From Bog-532 sp965277615 (GTDB taxonomy: Bacteria; Actinomycetota; Actinomycetes; Streptosporangiales; Streptosporangiaceae), in the NCBI GenBank assembly GCA_965277615.1, contig CBDIDG010000006.1:930001-994000 (forward strand): a stretch of DNA of 64,000 nucleotides, given 5' to 3'. Position 1 is the stretch's first letter. The number at the start of each line of letters is the position of its first letter. Made by a program: the position numbers and the translations under genes. Of the stretch, positions 26,145-35,880 are shown in pieces. The notes below the pieces were generated by a model. The model was not told where the DNA came from, did no database searches, and saw nothing but the letters and a program-made list of their open reading frames with translations.

Positions 26145-27071
26145 TCAGCGGTCTCCGGGCACGACCACGTTCTCCAGCGGCTCACCGGCGGCGAACCGGC
26201 GGACCTGGGCGGCCACGAACCGGGCCGCGGCCGGGTAAAACGCCGCGGCGCCGCCCGCCACGTGCGGGGTGATCAGCACCCCGGGACTGTCCCACAGCGG
26301 GTGATCGGCGGGCAGGGGCTCGGGGTCGGTGACATCCAGGGCCGCGCGCAACCGTCCGGACGACGTCTCGGCCAGCAGCGCGCCCGTGTCCAGCACCGGA
26401 CCGCGCCCGACGTTGACCACCAGGGCGCCGTCCGGCAGCAGGGCCAGCCGCCGAGCGTCGAAAAGCCTCCGGGTCTGCTCGGTCAGCGGGGTGACCAGCA
26501 CCACCGCATCCGCGGTCGGCAGCAGCGCGTCCAGGTCGGCCACCGCGTGCACGTCGTCGGCGGGCCGCGCCGTGCGGGCCACCCGGACCACCTCGGCCTC
26601 ACTGGCGACCAGCCGCCGGTCCAGCGCCGCGCCGATCGAGCCGTAACCGACGATCAGCACCCGGCTGCCCGCCAGCGACCGGGTGTGCTCATGCTCCCAG
26701 CGGTGCTCCTCCTGGGCCCGCACCCAGCGCGGCAGCTCCCGCTGGGCCGCCAGCAGCAGGGCCAGGGCCAGCTCGGCGGTGCTCGAGTCGTGCAGGCCCC
26801 GCGCGTTGGCCAGCGTGGTCCCCGGTGGCACCTGATCCACCAGGTGCTCGTAGCCGGCCGTGAGCGCCTGGACGACCCGCAGGTTCGGCATCCGGCCCAG
26901 CGGCTCGCTGCCGTGCGGCCGGTCGTACGGCACGGTGTAGAAGACCACGTCCTTCAGGTCCTCCGGGCCGGGTTCGTCGCCGCTGAACACCTCGATCCGC
27001 AGGCCCGCGCCGCTCACGTCGCCGGCCAGTTCCCGGCTCTCCTGCCACGGCACCAGCACCCTGTCGCTCAC
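26145..27071 (-). CDS. D-isomer 2-hydroxyacid dehydrogenase family oxidoreductase
   Basis: 308 residues. It has the split catalytic domain around an NAD(P)-binding Rossmann fold: LIVGYGSIGAALDRRL is the GxGxxG site. Catalytic residues are visible as Arg in VNVGRGPVLD, Glu in DVTDPEPLPADHPL and His in ITPHVAGG. The family reduces 2-keto acids or oxidises D-2-hydroxyacids (glyoxylate/hydroxypyruvate-reductase-like, phosphoglycerate-dehydrogenase-like); the substrate is not evident. There is no ACT domain. The gene is monocistronic and convergent with mobA. Confidence 0.9.
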   Translation of the reverse strand: MSDRVLVPWQESRELAGDVSGAGLRIEVFSGDEPGPEDLKDVVFYTVPYDRPHGSEPLGRMPNLRVVQALTAGYEHLVDQVPPGTTLANARGLHDSSTAELALALLLAAQRELPRWVRAQEEHRWEHEHTRSLAGSRVLIVGYGSIGAALDRRLVASEAEVVRVARTARPADDVHAVADLDALLPTADAVVLVTPLTEQTRRLFDARRLALLPDGALVVNVGRGPVLDTGALLAETSSGRLRAALDVTDPEPLPADHPLWDSPGVLITPHVAGGAAAFYPAAARFVAAQVRRFAAGEPLENVVVPGDR

Positions 27072-27267
27072 CGCGTCCTCGTTCCTTCCGTCGCCCTGCG
27101 TGGTGTGGCCATCATTTCAGGTCGGCGACCGGGCGTTAGCGCTGGTTAGACCATATTGGTGACAACCGGATGAAGTGCGCCATCGGGTGATTCCGCCCAC
27201 GCTATGCTGCGCTCGGTTCCTGGGGAGCGGGACCGTCACCGAACCTTTGTGAGTGGGGGGCCTGCCC

Positions 27268-28128
27268 ATGTCCAACCAGTACGGAGAGCCGTCCGGCGGC
27301 GACCAGCAGTCGTGGGGCGAGGGCGGCTGGCCGCAGTCCACCCCGCCGCGGGGCAGCTACGGCCAGCAGGGCGGGTACGGCCAGGGCGGTTACGGCCAGC
27401 CCGGTTACGGCCAGGGCGGCTACGGCCAGGGCGGCTACGGCCAGCCCGGCTACGACCAGCCCGGCTACGACCAGCAAGGCGGCTACGACCAGCCCGGCTA
27501 CGACCAGCAAGGCGGCTACGACCGTAGCGGCCCGTACGCCGAGCCCAGCCAGGCCTATGGAGCACCGAACCAGGCCTACGGCCAGACCCCTACGGACTAC
27601 CAGCCCAGCCCGCCCGGCCTGACCAGCCAGTATCCGGCTGGCGGCTACGGCTACGGTTACCGCCAGCCGCCCTACGCGTCCTGGCTGACCCGGGTCGGCG
27701 CCTACCTGATCGACGCGCTGCCCGCCTCGGTGCTGCTGGCCATGGGCGCCGCCCTGGCCGGGCGCGGTGGCGCGGGCGCCGGGATCGGGATCATCTTCTA
27801 CCTGGCCGTACTGGGCTGGATCGGCTACAACCGCTGGTACCGGGCCGGCAGGACCGGCCAGAGCCTGGGCAAGTCGGCCACCAACGTCCGGCTGAGCAAC
27901 GAGCAGACCGGGGCCCCGATCGGCGCCGGCCTGGCCTTCTTGCGTGACCTGGCCCACATCGTCGACGCGATCATCTGCTACGTCGGCTTCTTGTTCCCGC
28001 TGTGGGACGGCAAGCGGCAGACCCTGGCCGACAAGATCGTGGGCACCGTCGTGGTCCGCAACGGGGCCATGCCGCGGCAGGGTTACCAGCAGCAGCAGCC
28101 GCCCTCCGGCTACGGCTACCCCCAGTAA
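27268..28128 (+). CDS. RDD-family membrane protein with Gly/Tyr/Gln-rich N-terminal repeats
   Basis: 286 residues from ATG 27268, behind a G-rich site. Residues ~1-125 are disordered and low in complexity: repeats of GYGQGGYGQPGYGQ and PGYDQQGGYD type, encoded by 15-bp DNA repeats. From ~135 it becomes the RDD domain (PF06271) with hydrophobic helices: YASWLTRVGAYLIDALP, GIGIIFYLAVLGWIGYNRWY, RTGQSLGKSATNVRL and a conserved FLRDLAHIVD. RDD proteins are small membrane proteins, some linked to ion exchange. The aromatic/Gln repeats could mediate self-association, which is inference. A DUF2752 gene follows. Confidence 0.88.
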   Translation: MSNQYGEPSGGDQQSWGEGGWPQSTPPRGSYGQQGGYGQGGYGQPGYGQGGYGQGGYGQPGYDQPGYDQQGGYDQPGYDQQGGYDRSGPYAEPSQAYGAPNQAYGQTPTDYQPSPPGLTSQYPAGGYGYGYRQPPYASWLTRVGAYLIDALPASVLLAMGAALAGRGGAGAGIGIIFYLAVLGWIGYNRWYRAGRTGQSLGKSATNVRLSNEQTGAPIGAGLAFLRDLAHIVDAIICYVGFLFPLWDGKRQTLADKIVGTVVVRNGAMPRQGYQQQQPPSGYGYPQ

Positions 28129-28183
28129 CGGTGACGGCCGCGGCCCTCCGTCCAGCTACCTGGTCAACCCGCATGCCCACCAG

Positions 28184-28492
28184 GTGTTCCTGCCGTGCCC
28201 GTTCCGGCTCATCACCGGCCTATACTGCCCGTTCTGCGGCGGCCTGCGGATGGTGCACGACCTGGCCCACGGGCAGGTCGTGGCCGCGCTGCACGACGAC
28301 GCGCTAGCCCTGCCGCTGCTGGCGATCGCCGTCCTGGCCTGGCTGAACGTCGCGGTCAGCGGCTGGCGCGGCCGCCCAGTGGTCCGGGTGCGGCGGCCCG
28401 GCTGGCTGGGGCCCGCCGTGGCGGTGGTGCTGGTCACCTGGACCGTCCTGCGTAACCTCCCGTTCGACCCGTTCACCGCACTGCACCCCTGA
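28184..28492 (+). CDS. DUF2752 membrane protein, start uncertain
   Basis: At least 102 residues. The signature CPFRLITGLYCPFCGGLRMVHDLAHG is the cysteine-containing DUF2752 motif, followed by two hydrophobic helices (LPLLAIAVLAWLNVAVSG; AVAVVLVTWTVL). The function is unknown. Conserved sequence seems to begin upstream, near SYLVNPHAHQVF (about 28150), where no ATG or GTG lies in frame. GTG 28184 is the minimal start; a CTG near 28161 or a start inside the RDD gene is possible. The 3' part overlaps the convergent cation-efflux gene by about 190 bases. Confidence 0.65.
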   Translation: MFLPCPFRLITGLYCPFCGGLRMVHDLAHGQVVAALHDDALALPLLAIAVLAWLNVAVSGWRGRPVVRVRRPGWLGPAVAVVLVTWTVLRNLPFDPFTALHP

Positions 28493-29500
28493 GCCGCCCG
28501 CGGCGGCCGGGCGCGGGCCGACGGTGAGCAGCGGGGTCGGCGCGTGGTCCACCTGCAGCGTGGTGTGGGCGATGCCGTAGTCCCGGCTCAGCAGCTCCTC
28601 CAGCTCGGCCCGCACCGCGTGGCAGTCCTGGCCCGGGTCGACCAGCACATGGGCCGAGGCGGCAGGCAGATCCGAGCTGATCTCCCAGACATGCAGGTCG
28701 TGTACCTCGGTGACACAGGGCTGGCGGGCCATGGCCGCGCCGATCGCGGCCGGCGCCAGCCCGGTCGGCGCCGCCTCCAGGAAGATCCGGTTGGCGTCGC
28801 GGACCAGCCCGAACCCGGCCAGCAGCATCAGCACCACCACGATCAGCGAGGCGATCGCGTCGGCCCGGACGAACCCGGTGGTGACGATGATGACGCCGGC
28901 GATCGCGGTGGCGATGAAGGCGTACACGTCGGTCAGCAGGTGCCGGAACGCGCCCTCCAGGTTGAGGCTGCGCTTCGGTGCCCGGCTGGCCCGGCCCACG
29001 AACATGGTGGTGGCCACGTTCACCGCGATTCCGGCCAGCGCCACCCAGATCAGCGCGCTACCGGCCACCGCGGGCGGCGTGACCAGCCGCCGGATCGCCT
29101 CGTAGGCCAGCCAGAGCGCCAGCACGATCAGTGTGATTCCGTTGGCCTGCGCCGACAAGATCTCGGTCCGCTTCAGCCCGTAGGTGTAGCGGCCGCCGGG
29201 CGGACGGGCGGCCAGCCGCATGGTGATCAGCACCAGCCCGATTGACGCCGCGTCGGTCAGCATGTGCGCGGCGTCGGAGATCAGCGCCAGCGAGTGCGCG
29301 GCCAGGCCGATGACGATCTCGGCCGCCATGTACCCCAGGATCAGCGTGAGCGCGCCCCACAGCCAGCGCGGGTCGGAATCCGCAGCCGGCCCGTGCTGGT
29401 GCGACCCGTGGTCGTGACCCGCCGCGTCCGCCCTGTCCGGCTCGGCGGGGGCACGCCTCAGCAGACGTGGCATCTCAGCACCCGCAGCCCATGAGCTCAT
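28304..29500 (-). CDS. Cation diffusion facilitator (CDF) metal efflux protein
   Basis: 398 residues. A His-rich N-terminal loop (GHDHGSHQHG) precedes six transmembrane helices. The metal site is HSLALISDAAHMLTDAAS in helix 2 and HLLTDVYAFIA in helix 5 (the HxxxD/DxxxD pattern of Zn/Co/Cd exporters). The cytoplasmic ferredoxin-like domain has VHDLHVWEISSDLPAASAHV and a DHAPTP end. The family normally stops soon after; here a further ~65 Pro/Gln/His-rich residues run antisense through the DUF2752 gene, so the original stop may have been lost. ATG 29500 or ATG 29473 may be the start. Confidence 0.87.
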   Translation of the reverse strand: MSSWAAGAEMPRLLRRAPAEPDRADAAGHDHGSHQHGPAADSDPRWLWGALTLILGYMAAEIVIGLAAHSLALISDAAHMLTDAASIGLVLITMRLAARPPGGRYTYGLKRTEILSAQANGITLIVLALWLAYEAIRRLVTPPAVAGSALIWVALAGIAVNVATTMFVGRASRAPKRSLNLEGAFRHLLTDVYAFIATAIAGVIIVTTGFVRADAIASLIVVVLMLLAGFGLVRDANRIFLEAAPTGLAPAAIGAAMARQPCVTEVHDLHVWEISSDLPAASAHVLVDPGQDCHAVRAELEELLSRDYGIAHTTLQVDHAPTPLLTVGPRPAAAGGSGVQCGERVEREVTQDGPGDQHHRHGGPQPAGPPHPDHWAAAPAADRDVQPGQDGDRQQRQG

Positions 29501-29621
29501 GATACGTACGCCGCCCGGCCGCCCGGCTGATCAGCCCATGCCGGCATCCTCCGATCGGAGGATGTCTGACAGGCTGGGGACACCTGACAGCTGAACCAGT
29601 GTGGGACAGGGGCATTCACTC

Positions 29622-29867
29622 ATGAGCGGTATCGACCGGTGGGTTATAGCCGTCAGCGCGGAGCTGGGCCTAGGCGCCGTGCCCTCCGATACCAGAACGA
29701 TCCTGGCTATGACCAAGGACGTGGCCCACAACGTGGACCGGCCCGCCGCTCCGGTGACCGCCTACCTGGTCGGGATCGCAGTCGGGCGGGGCAAGCCACT
29801 GCCTGAGGCAATTAAGTGTGTCCAGGACCTGGCCGACTCCTGGGAAGGCCATTCGGAGGAGAGCTGA
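29622..29867 (+). CDS. DUF6457 protein, molybdenum-cofactor associated
   Basis: 81 residues from ATG 29622, behind ACAGGGG. The pattern of a short helix (RWVIAVSAELGLG), then DVAHNVDRPAAPVTAYLVGIAVGRG and a C-terminal helical segment matches DUF6457, a small domain known in actinobacteria as a C-terminal fusion to, or neighbour of, MobA. Function is unknown; a role in cofactor insertion or guanylylation is inference from that association and from moaA-mobA 3.5 kb away. It stands alone between two convergent or divergent transporter genes. Confidence 0.72.
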   Translation: MSGIDRWVIAVSAELGLGAVPSDTRTILAMTKDVAHNVDRPAAPVTAYLVGIAVGRGKPLPEAIKCVQDLADSWEGHSEES

Positions 29868-29903
29868 CCCGAGCCCGGGCTGACCGGCGTCAGCCGCGGC
29901 CGG

Positions 29904-31232
29904 TCAGCCGTGGCCGGTGAGCCGCAGGGCGGCCCACAGCGCCACCGTGGCCACGGCCAGCCCGGCCGGCACCGTGGCCAGGCCCAGCCGGGTGAACTCA
30001 CGCAGGTCCACGTCCTGGTCCCGGTCGGCCAGCAGCCGCCGCCACAGCAGCGTGGCCAGGGAACCGGCGTAGCTGAGGTTAGGCCCGACATTGACGCCGA
30101 TCAGCGCGGCCAGCACCAGCCCGGTGACCGCGCCGGACCCGGCCCCGTGACTGCTGGCCGCCGTACTGATCGCGGCCAGCAGCACCAGGATGGCCGGGAG
30201 GTTGTTGACCAGGTTCGCGATGGCCGCGGCCAGGAACGCCACCGCCAGCAGCGCGAGCAGCGACGACCCGTGCGGCAGCAGCCGCCCCACCGCCGTATCC
30301 AGGCCGCGGGTGCTCAGCGCCTGCACCACCAGCCCCAGCGACAGCACGAACAGCAGGAACGGGATCGCGGCCGCGCCTGCGATCCCGGTCACCGTGATCT
30401 GGCGCCGGGCCAGGCTGCGCACGGCCAGCAGGCCGGCGCCGGCCGCGGCCGCCCAGGCCGGGCTGACCCCGGCGAACGAGGTGACCACGAAGCCGGCCAG
30501 CGTGGCCAGCACCACCGCCAGCGGGAACCGCGGGACTGGCGGAGCCGGCTTCGGGTCGGGCTCCCGGTCCGGCGCGCCCGCGGCGACGGCCAGGTCAGCC
30601 CGGAAGAAGAGCCGGAACACCACGTACTCCACGGCGATCGCGGCCAGCCAGGGTAGCGCCATCACCGCGGTGAACCCGGCCAGGCTGAGCCCGCAGACCG
30701 CGAAGGCGAGCAGGTTGGTCAGGTTTGACACCGGCAACAGCAGCGAGGCGGAGTTGGCCAGGTGCGTGCAGGCGTAGGTGGCCGGTTTGGGCCGCAGCCG
30801 CAGCCGGGTGGTGGTGTCGTGCACCACCGGGGTCAGCAGGACCACGGTGGTGTCCAGGCTGAGTACCGCGGTGGTGGCCGAAGCCAGCACGAACGTCCCG
30901 GTCAGCAACCGCACCGGGTCACGGCGGCTCCACCGGGCCAGCCGGGCGCCGGCCGCCGTAAACAGCCCCTCGGACTGGCACAGCTGGCCCAGCACCAGCA
31001 CGGCGGCCAGGAACCCCACCACCGGGAGCAGCCGCTCGGTCTCGGCCCGCGCCGTGGTCAGCGGCAGCACCCCGGTGACGATCACGACGATCGCCGCCGG
31101 TACGGCCACGGCGGCCTCGGGCAGCCAGCGCGGCCTGGTCACGGCGGCCACCAGGATGACGGCCAGCAGCACGGCCGCGAGGGCCTCGCCCGGCGCGCCG
31201 GTCAGGGCCTTCGCCCCGGTACCGCGCGCCAC
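29904..31232 (-). CDS. ArsB/NhaD-type (ion transporter superfamily) permease
   Basis: 442 residues, about 11-12 transmembrane helices. Features of the arsenite-permease/SLC13-like superfamily: SATTAVLSLDTTVVLLTPVV in the first half and its inverted-repeat counterpart ANLVNNLPAILVLLAAIS in the second, with VGPNLSYAGSLATLLW near the end. These re-entrant Asn-Asn-Leu-Pro and Leu-Asp-Thr motifs form the transport site. Substrates in the family include arsenite, Na+/H+ and dicarboxylates; no arsR, arsC or other arsenic gene is adjacent, so the substrate is open. Confidence 0.85.
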   Translation of the reverse strand: MARGTGAKALTGAPGEALAAVLLAVILVAAVTRPRWLPEAAVAVPAAIVVIVTGVLPLTTARAETERLLPVVGFLAAVLVLGQLCQSEGLFTAAGARLARWSRRDPVRLLTGTFVLASATTAVLSLDTTVVLLTPVVHDTTTRLRLRPKPATYACTHLANSASLLLPVSNLTNLLAFAVCGLSLAGFTAVMALPWLAAIAVEYVVFRLFFRADLAVAAGAPDREPDPKPAPPVPRFPLAVVLATLAGFVVTSFAGVSPAWAAAAGAGLLAVRSLARRQITVTGIAGAAAIPFLLFVLSLGLVVQALSTRGLDTAVGRLLPHGSSLLALLAVAFLAAAIANLVNNLPAILVLLAAISTAASSHGAGSGAVTGLVLAALIGVNVGPNLSYAGSLATLLWRRLLADRDQDVDLREFTRLGLATVPAGLAVATVALWAALRLTGHG

Positions 31233-31290
31233 CTCGTCATGGGCTCATTATGCCGGCCCGCCGACGATCGGGACCTGGCAGGATGGCGGG

Positions 31291-32211
31291 ATGGGCTCGC
31301 TCATGCTGCTGGATACCGCCTCGCTCTACTACCGCGCGTTCTACGGGGTGCCGGACACCGTCACCGCGCCGGACGGCACGCCGGTCAACGCCGTCCGCGG
31401 GCTGCTGGACATGATCGCGCGCCTGGTCCGGGCGCGTGAGCCGGCCCGCCTGGTGGCCTGCATGGACGAGGACTGGCGGCCCGCGTTCCGGGTCGAGGCG
31501 GTGCCGTCCTACAAGGCCCACCGGCTGGCTGAAGGCCAGGGCGCGCAGGGCAACGACGAGCAGACCCCGGACGCGCTGGTCCCGCAGATCCCGATCATCA
31601 ACGACGTGCTCGCCGCGACCGGCCTGGCCGTGGCCGGGGCGCCTGGCTACGAGGCCGACGACGTCATCGCCACCCTGGCGGTGGGCGCGGACCAGCCGGT
31701 GGACGTGATCACCGGCGACCGGGACCTGTTCCAGCTGGTCGACGACGAACATCAGGTCCGGATCGTCTACACCGTCCGCGGCCTGAACAACCTGGACATC
31801 ATCGACGAGCAGGCCGTGGCCGACCGCTACAAGATCCCCGGCCGGGCTTACGCCGACTTCGCGGTACTGCGCGGCGACCCCAGCGACGGCCTGCCCGGCG
31901 TGCCTGGGGTGGGGGAGAAGACCGCGGCCACCCTGATCAACAAGTTCGGCAGCCTGGCCGCCATCCTGGAGGCGGTGGACGCCGGGCACGGCGGTTTCCC
32001 GGCCGGCGCCCGGAACAAGCTCACCGCGGCCCGCGACTACCTGGACGTGGCCCCGATGGTGGTCCGCACCGCGACCGACGTGCCGCTGCCCCCAGTGACC
32101 GGCGACCTGCCGCTCACCCCGGCCGACCCGGGCCGGCTCACCGAGCTCGGCGAGCGGTGGCGGCTCGGCTCGTCCCTGTCCCGCTTCATCGCCGCGATCA
32201 CCGGGCAGTAG
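31291..32211 (+). CDS. Stand-alone 5'-3' exonuclease (PolI N-terminal domain homologue)
   Basis: 306 residues from ATG 31291. It corresponds to the flap-endonuclease domain of DNA polymerase I without the polymerase. Conserved acidic metal ligands are seen in MLLDTASLYYRAF, GYEADDVIATLA and VITGDRDLFQLV, followed by FAVLRGDPSDGLPGVPGVGEKTAATLI (helix-hairpin-helix). Such separate exonucleases are common in actinobacteria and process Okazaki primers or repair flaps. The start was chosen at MGSLMLLDTA; the longer frame upstream is antisense to the permease gene. Confidence 0.92.
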   Translation: MGSLMLLDTASLYYRAFYGVPDTVTAPDGTPVNAVRGLLDMIARLVRAREPARLVACMDEDWRPAFRVEAVPSYKAHRLAEGQGAQGNDEQTPDALVPQIPIINDVLAATGLAVAGAPGYEADDVIATLAVGADQPVDVITGDRDLFQLVDDEHQVRIVYTVRGLNNLDIIDEQAVADRYKIPGRAYADFAVLRGDPSDGLPGVPGVGEKTAATLINKFGSLAAILEAVDAGHGGFPAGARNKLTAARDYLDVAPMVVRTATDVPLPPVTGDLPLTPADPGRLTELGERWRLGSSLSRFIAAITGQ

Positions 32212-32262
32212 CCTGCTGCCCAGGACCCCCGCGCAGGGGGCGGGCTCCCGGAAGGACGATCG

Positions 32263-33375
32263 ATGGCGACCTCAGAGCTGTACCCGGCCAGCCGGCTGGC
32301 CGCCGTGGCCGAGCGGGTGCGGGCCGAAGGACTGGACGCACTGCTGCTGACGCCCGGCGCCGACCTGCGCTACGTGACCGGCTACGACGCCAAGCAGCTC
32401 GAACGGCTGACCTGCCTGGTCATCCCGGCCGCCGACCCGGCCTTCCTGGTGGTGCCCCGGCTCGAGCTGGCCGCGGCCCAGGCCTCCCCGGCGTCCGGGC
32501 TCGGCCTGGAGCTGATCCCCTGGGAGGAGACCGAAGACCCGTACGCGCTGATCGCGAACCGGCTGGGGCCGGTGGCCAGCACCGGGTTGGCCGACCAGAT
32601 GTGGGCCCTGATGGTCCTGAAGCTGCGGGATGCGCTGCCCGGGGCCAAGCAGCTGCTGGCCAGCGCGGCCCTGCGCGACCTGCGGATGCGCAAGAACCCA
32701 GCCGAGGTGGCCGCGCTGCGCGAGGCCGGCGCGGCCATCGACCGGGTCCACGCCCAGGTGCCCGGCTGGCTGCGGGCCGGGCGGACCGAACGGCAGGTCG
32801 GTGCGCTGATCGCCGAGGCGATCCTGGCCGAGGGCCACGTGCAGGTCGACTTCACCATCGTCGCCTCCGGGCCCAACGCGGCCAGCCCGCACCACGAGGT
32901 GTCGGACCGGGTGCTGCAGGCGGGTGACGCGGTAGTGGTCGATATCGGCGGCATGATGCCGTCCGGCTACCGGTCCGACTGCACCCGCACCTACGCGATC
33001 GGCACCCCGCCGGATGACTTCCTGCTCTACTACCAGGTGCTGCAGGACGCTCAGCAGGCCGCGTTCGAGGCGGTCCGGCCAGGTGTGCCCGCCGAGGACA
33101 TCGACGCCGCCGCGCGCGAGCCGATCACCGCGGCCGGCTACGGCGACGCGTTCATCCACCGCACCGGGCACGGCATCGGCTTGGAATCGCACGAGGACCC
33201 CTACATCGTGGCGGGCAACACCGAGCCGCTCGAGCCGGGCATGGCGTTCTCGATCGAGCCGGGCATCTACCCGGGGGCGAACGGGGCCCGCATCGAAGAC
33301 ATCGTGGTGTGTACCGAGGACGGCGCCGAGCGCCTCAACCACGGCCCCCGCGACCTGGTCATCGTCGAGGCGTAG
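32263..33375 (+). CDS. pepQ: M24-family Xaa-Pro peptidase
   Basis: 370 residues from ATG 32263, behind GGAAGGA. The N-terminal creatinase-like domain (~1-130) precedes the pita-bread metallopeptidase domain. The five dinuclear metal ligands are visible: Asp in VVVDIGGMM, Asp in YRSDCTRTY, His in HRTGHGIGLESHEDPYI, Glu in FSIEPGIYP and Glu in ARIEDIVVC. It cleaves Xaa-Pro dipeptides (prolidase) or N-terminal Xaa-Pro bonds; length and motifs favour the PepQ type. It follows the exonuclease gene by 51 bases and may be co-transcribed. Confidence 0.9.
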   Translation: MATSELYPASRLAAVAERVRAEGLDALLLTPGADLRYVTGYDAKQLERLTCLVIPAADPAFLVVPRLELAAAQASPASGLGLELIPWEETEDPYALIANRLGPVASTGLADQMWALMVLKLRDALPGAKQLLASAALRDLRMRKNPAEVAALREAGAAIDRVHAQVPGWLRAGRTERQVGALIAEAILAEGHVQVDFTIVASGPNAASPHHEVSDRVLQAGDAVVVDIGGMMPSGYRSDCTRTYAIGTPPDDFLLYYQVLQDAQQAAFEAVRPGVPAEDIDAAAREPITAAGYGDAFIHRTGHGIGLESHEDPYIVAGNTEPLEPGMAFSIEPGIYPGANGARIEDIVVCTEDGAERLNHGPRDLVIVEA

Positions 33376-33388
33376 CCTCTGCGGGTGA

Positions 33389-34303
33389 CTAGCTGTCGTT
33401 GCGGTCCTGCTGCTCCAGGAAGCGCTCGAACTGGGCCGCCAGCTCATCGGCGGTCGGCATCTGCCCGCCGTCCAGCAGGTCGCCGCCCTCGCCGTTGTCG
33501 GTGCTCTCGGCGATCGCGTCGTACTGCTGTTCCAGTGCGGTGACCAGCTCGGTGACCTCGGCCGACTCGGACACCTGGCGGTCGATCTCGGAGTTGGTCC
33601 GGTCCGCCGCCAGCCGCAGTGCGTCGCTGGGCAGCTCCAAGCCGGTGATCGCGGTGACCGTGTCCAGCAGCGCCACCGCCGCCTCGGGGTAAACGGCCTG
33701 GGACAGGTAGTGCGGCACGTGCACGGCGAAGCCGAGCGCGTCCCGGCCCGCCTCACCCGCGCGGAACTCCAGCAGCGCGGCCGCGCTCCCCGGCACCTGC
33801 AGCTTGTCCGGCATCTGCTGCTGGCCGGTGATCAGCTCAGGCCGGGTGGCGTGACTGATCACCCCTAGGGGCCGGGTGTGCGGTACCCCCATCGGGATGC
33901 CCTGGAATCCGATCAGCGGGCCACCGCCGAGCTGAGCCGAGGCGGCCTGGACGGCCGCCGTGAACAAGTCCCACTCGTGGTCCGGCTCGGGCCCGGTCAG
34001 TAGCAGGAACGGGGCACCGGCCAGGTCGTGCAGCAGCTGGACGATCAGCTGCGGGTGCTCATAGGAGTCCCAGTGGTCGATGGAATAAGTCATCGTCGGC
34101 CGGCGGGACCGGTAATCGATCAGCCGGTCCACATCGAACGTGGCCACGGTCGTCGGCTCGCAGGTGGAGGCCAGGTGCTCGGCCAGCAGCCGGCCGGCCG
34201 CCCCAGCGTCCATGAAGCCCTCGAGGTGGTGCAGCAGGGGCACGCCGTCCAGGTCAGGCAGGTCCGCACTCAGTTCGAACAGGTTCTCCGGATCGCGCTG
34301 CAT
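33389..34303 (-). CDS. PAC2-family protein
   Basis: 304 residues. It belongs to the PAC2 (proteasome-assembly-chaperone-like, PF09754) family of actinobacteria. Conserved parts: HHLEGFMDAGAAGRLLAEHL, the ATFDVDRLIDYRSRRPTM block, LLLTGPEPDHEWDLF and GIPMGVPHTRPLGVISHAT. The C-terminal ~60 residues form a charged helix with acidic patches ending in RFLEQQDRNDS. Its role in bacteria is unproven; a link to actinobacterial proteasome biology is inference from the family. It is convergent with pepQ, leaving only 13 bases between stops. Confidence 0.88.
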   Translation of the reverse strand: MQRDPENLFELSADLPDLDGVPLLHHLEGFMDAGAAGRLLAEHLASTCEPTTVATFDVDRLIDYRSRRPTMTYSIDHWDSYEHPQLIVQLLHDLAGAPFLLLTGPEPDHEWDLFTAAVQAASAQLGGGPLIGFQGIPMGVPHTRPLGVISHATRPELITGQQQMPDKLQVPGSAAALLEFRAGEAGRDALGFAVHVPHYLSQAVYPEAAVALLDTVTAITGLELPSDALRLAADRTNSEIDRQVSESAEVTELVTALEQQYDAIAESTDNGEGGDLLDGGQMPTADELAAQFERFLEQQDRNDS

Positions 34304-34397
34304 GACGAAATTCTCCCACCTTCCGGCACCCCTCGGACCTGGTACCTGACGCGTTCAACACTCAGCGCACGCACTTCATGCCCGCCGCGCACGCGTA

Positions 34398-34432
34398 GAG
34401 GCCGGGCCGGCGGTAACCGCCGGCCCGGCCTC
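34398..34432. terminator. Strong hairpin terminator after the sugar-ABC ATPase gene
   Basis: Perfect 16-bp stem: 34398-34413 pairs with 34417-34432 around a TAA loop. It lies 14 bases beyond the msiK-like stop on the minus strand and in front of the divergent side of the PAC2 gene. Confidence 0.85.
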
Positions 34433-34445
34433 CGGGCTAAGCCTC

Positions 34446-35678
<1,233 letters not shown>

Positions 35679-35781
35679 CGTGCTCCCTTGCTCCGCGGGC
35701 ACCGCGCTGGGCCCTATGGCATCTGTACTGGTCGGAAGCCTAACTTCGTAAATGTCTGACGTTAAGATCACGGCCGTCAAT

Positions 35782-35797
35782 GTTACGATAGCGTAAC
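35782..35797. promoter_or_regulatory. Palindrome between the msiK-like and lrp genes
   Basis: GTTACG-ATAG-CGTAAC, perfect 6-bp arms, in the relatively AT-rich 202-base gap between the divergent ATPase and Lrp-family genes. An operator for the Lrp protein or a sugar regulator is possible; which one cannot be told from sequence. Confidence 0.5.
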
Positions 35798-35880
35798 GAC
35801 CGTGACCATTTCGTTATCTGAGGCCGGAGCGTTACCGGCTCCGCCAGCAGCTGAACGCGCCCGGGCTATAGCGTGTCGGC

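Noticed and set aside
29904..31232. Arsenic resistance locus
   Set aside because: The permease belongs to the ArsB/NhaD superfamily, but there is no arsR, arsC or acr3 nearby, and the ArsR-type gene at 52998 is distant and lacks metal-binding cysteines.
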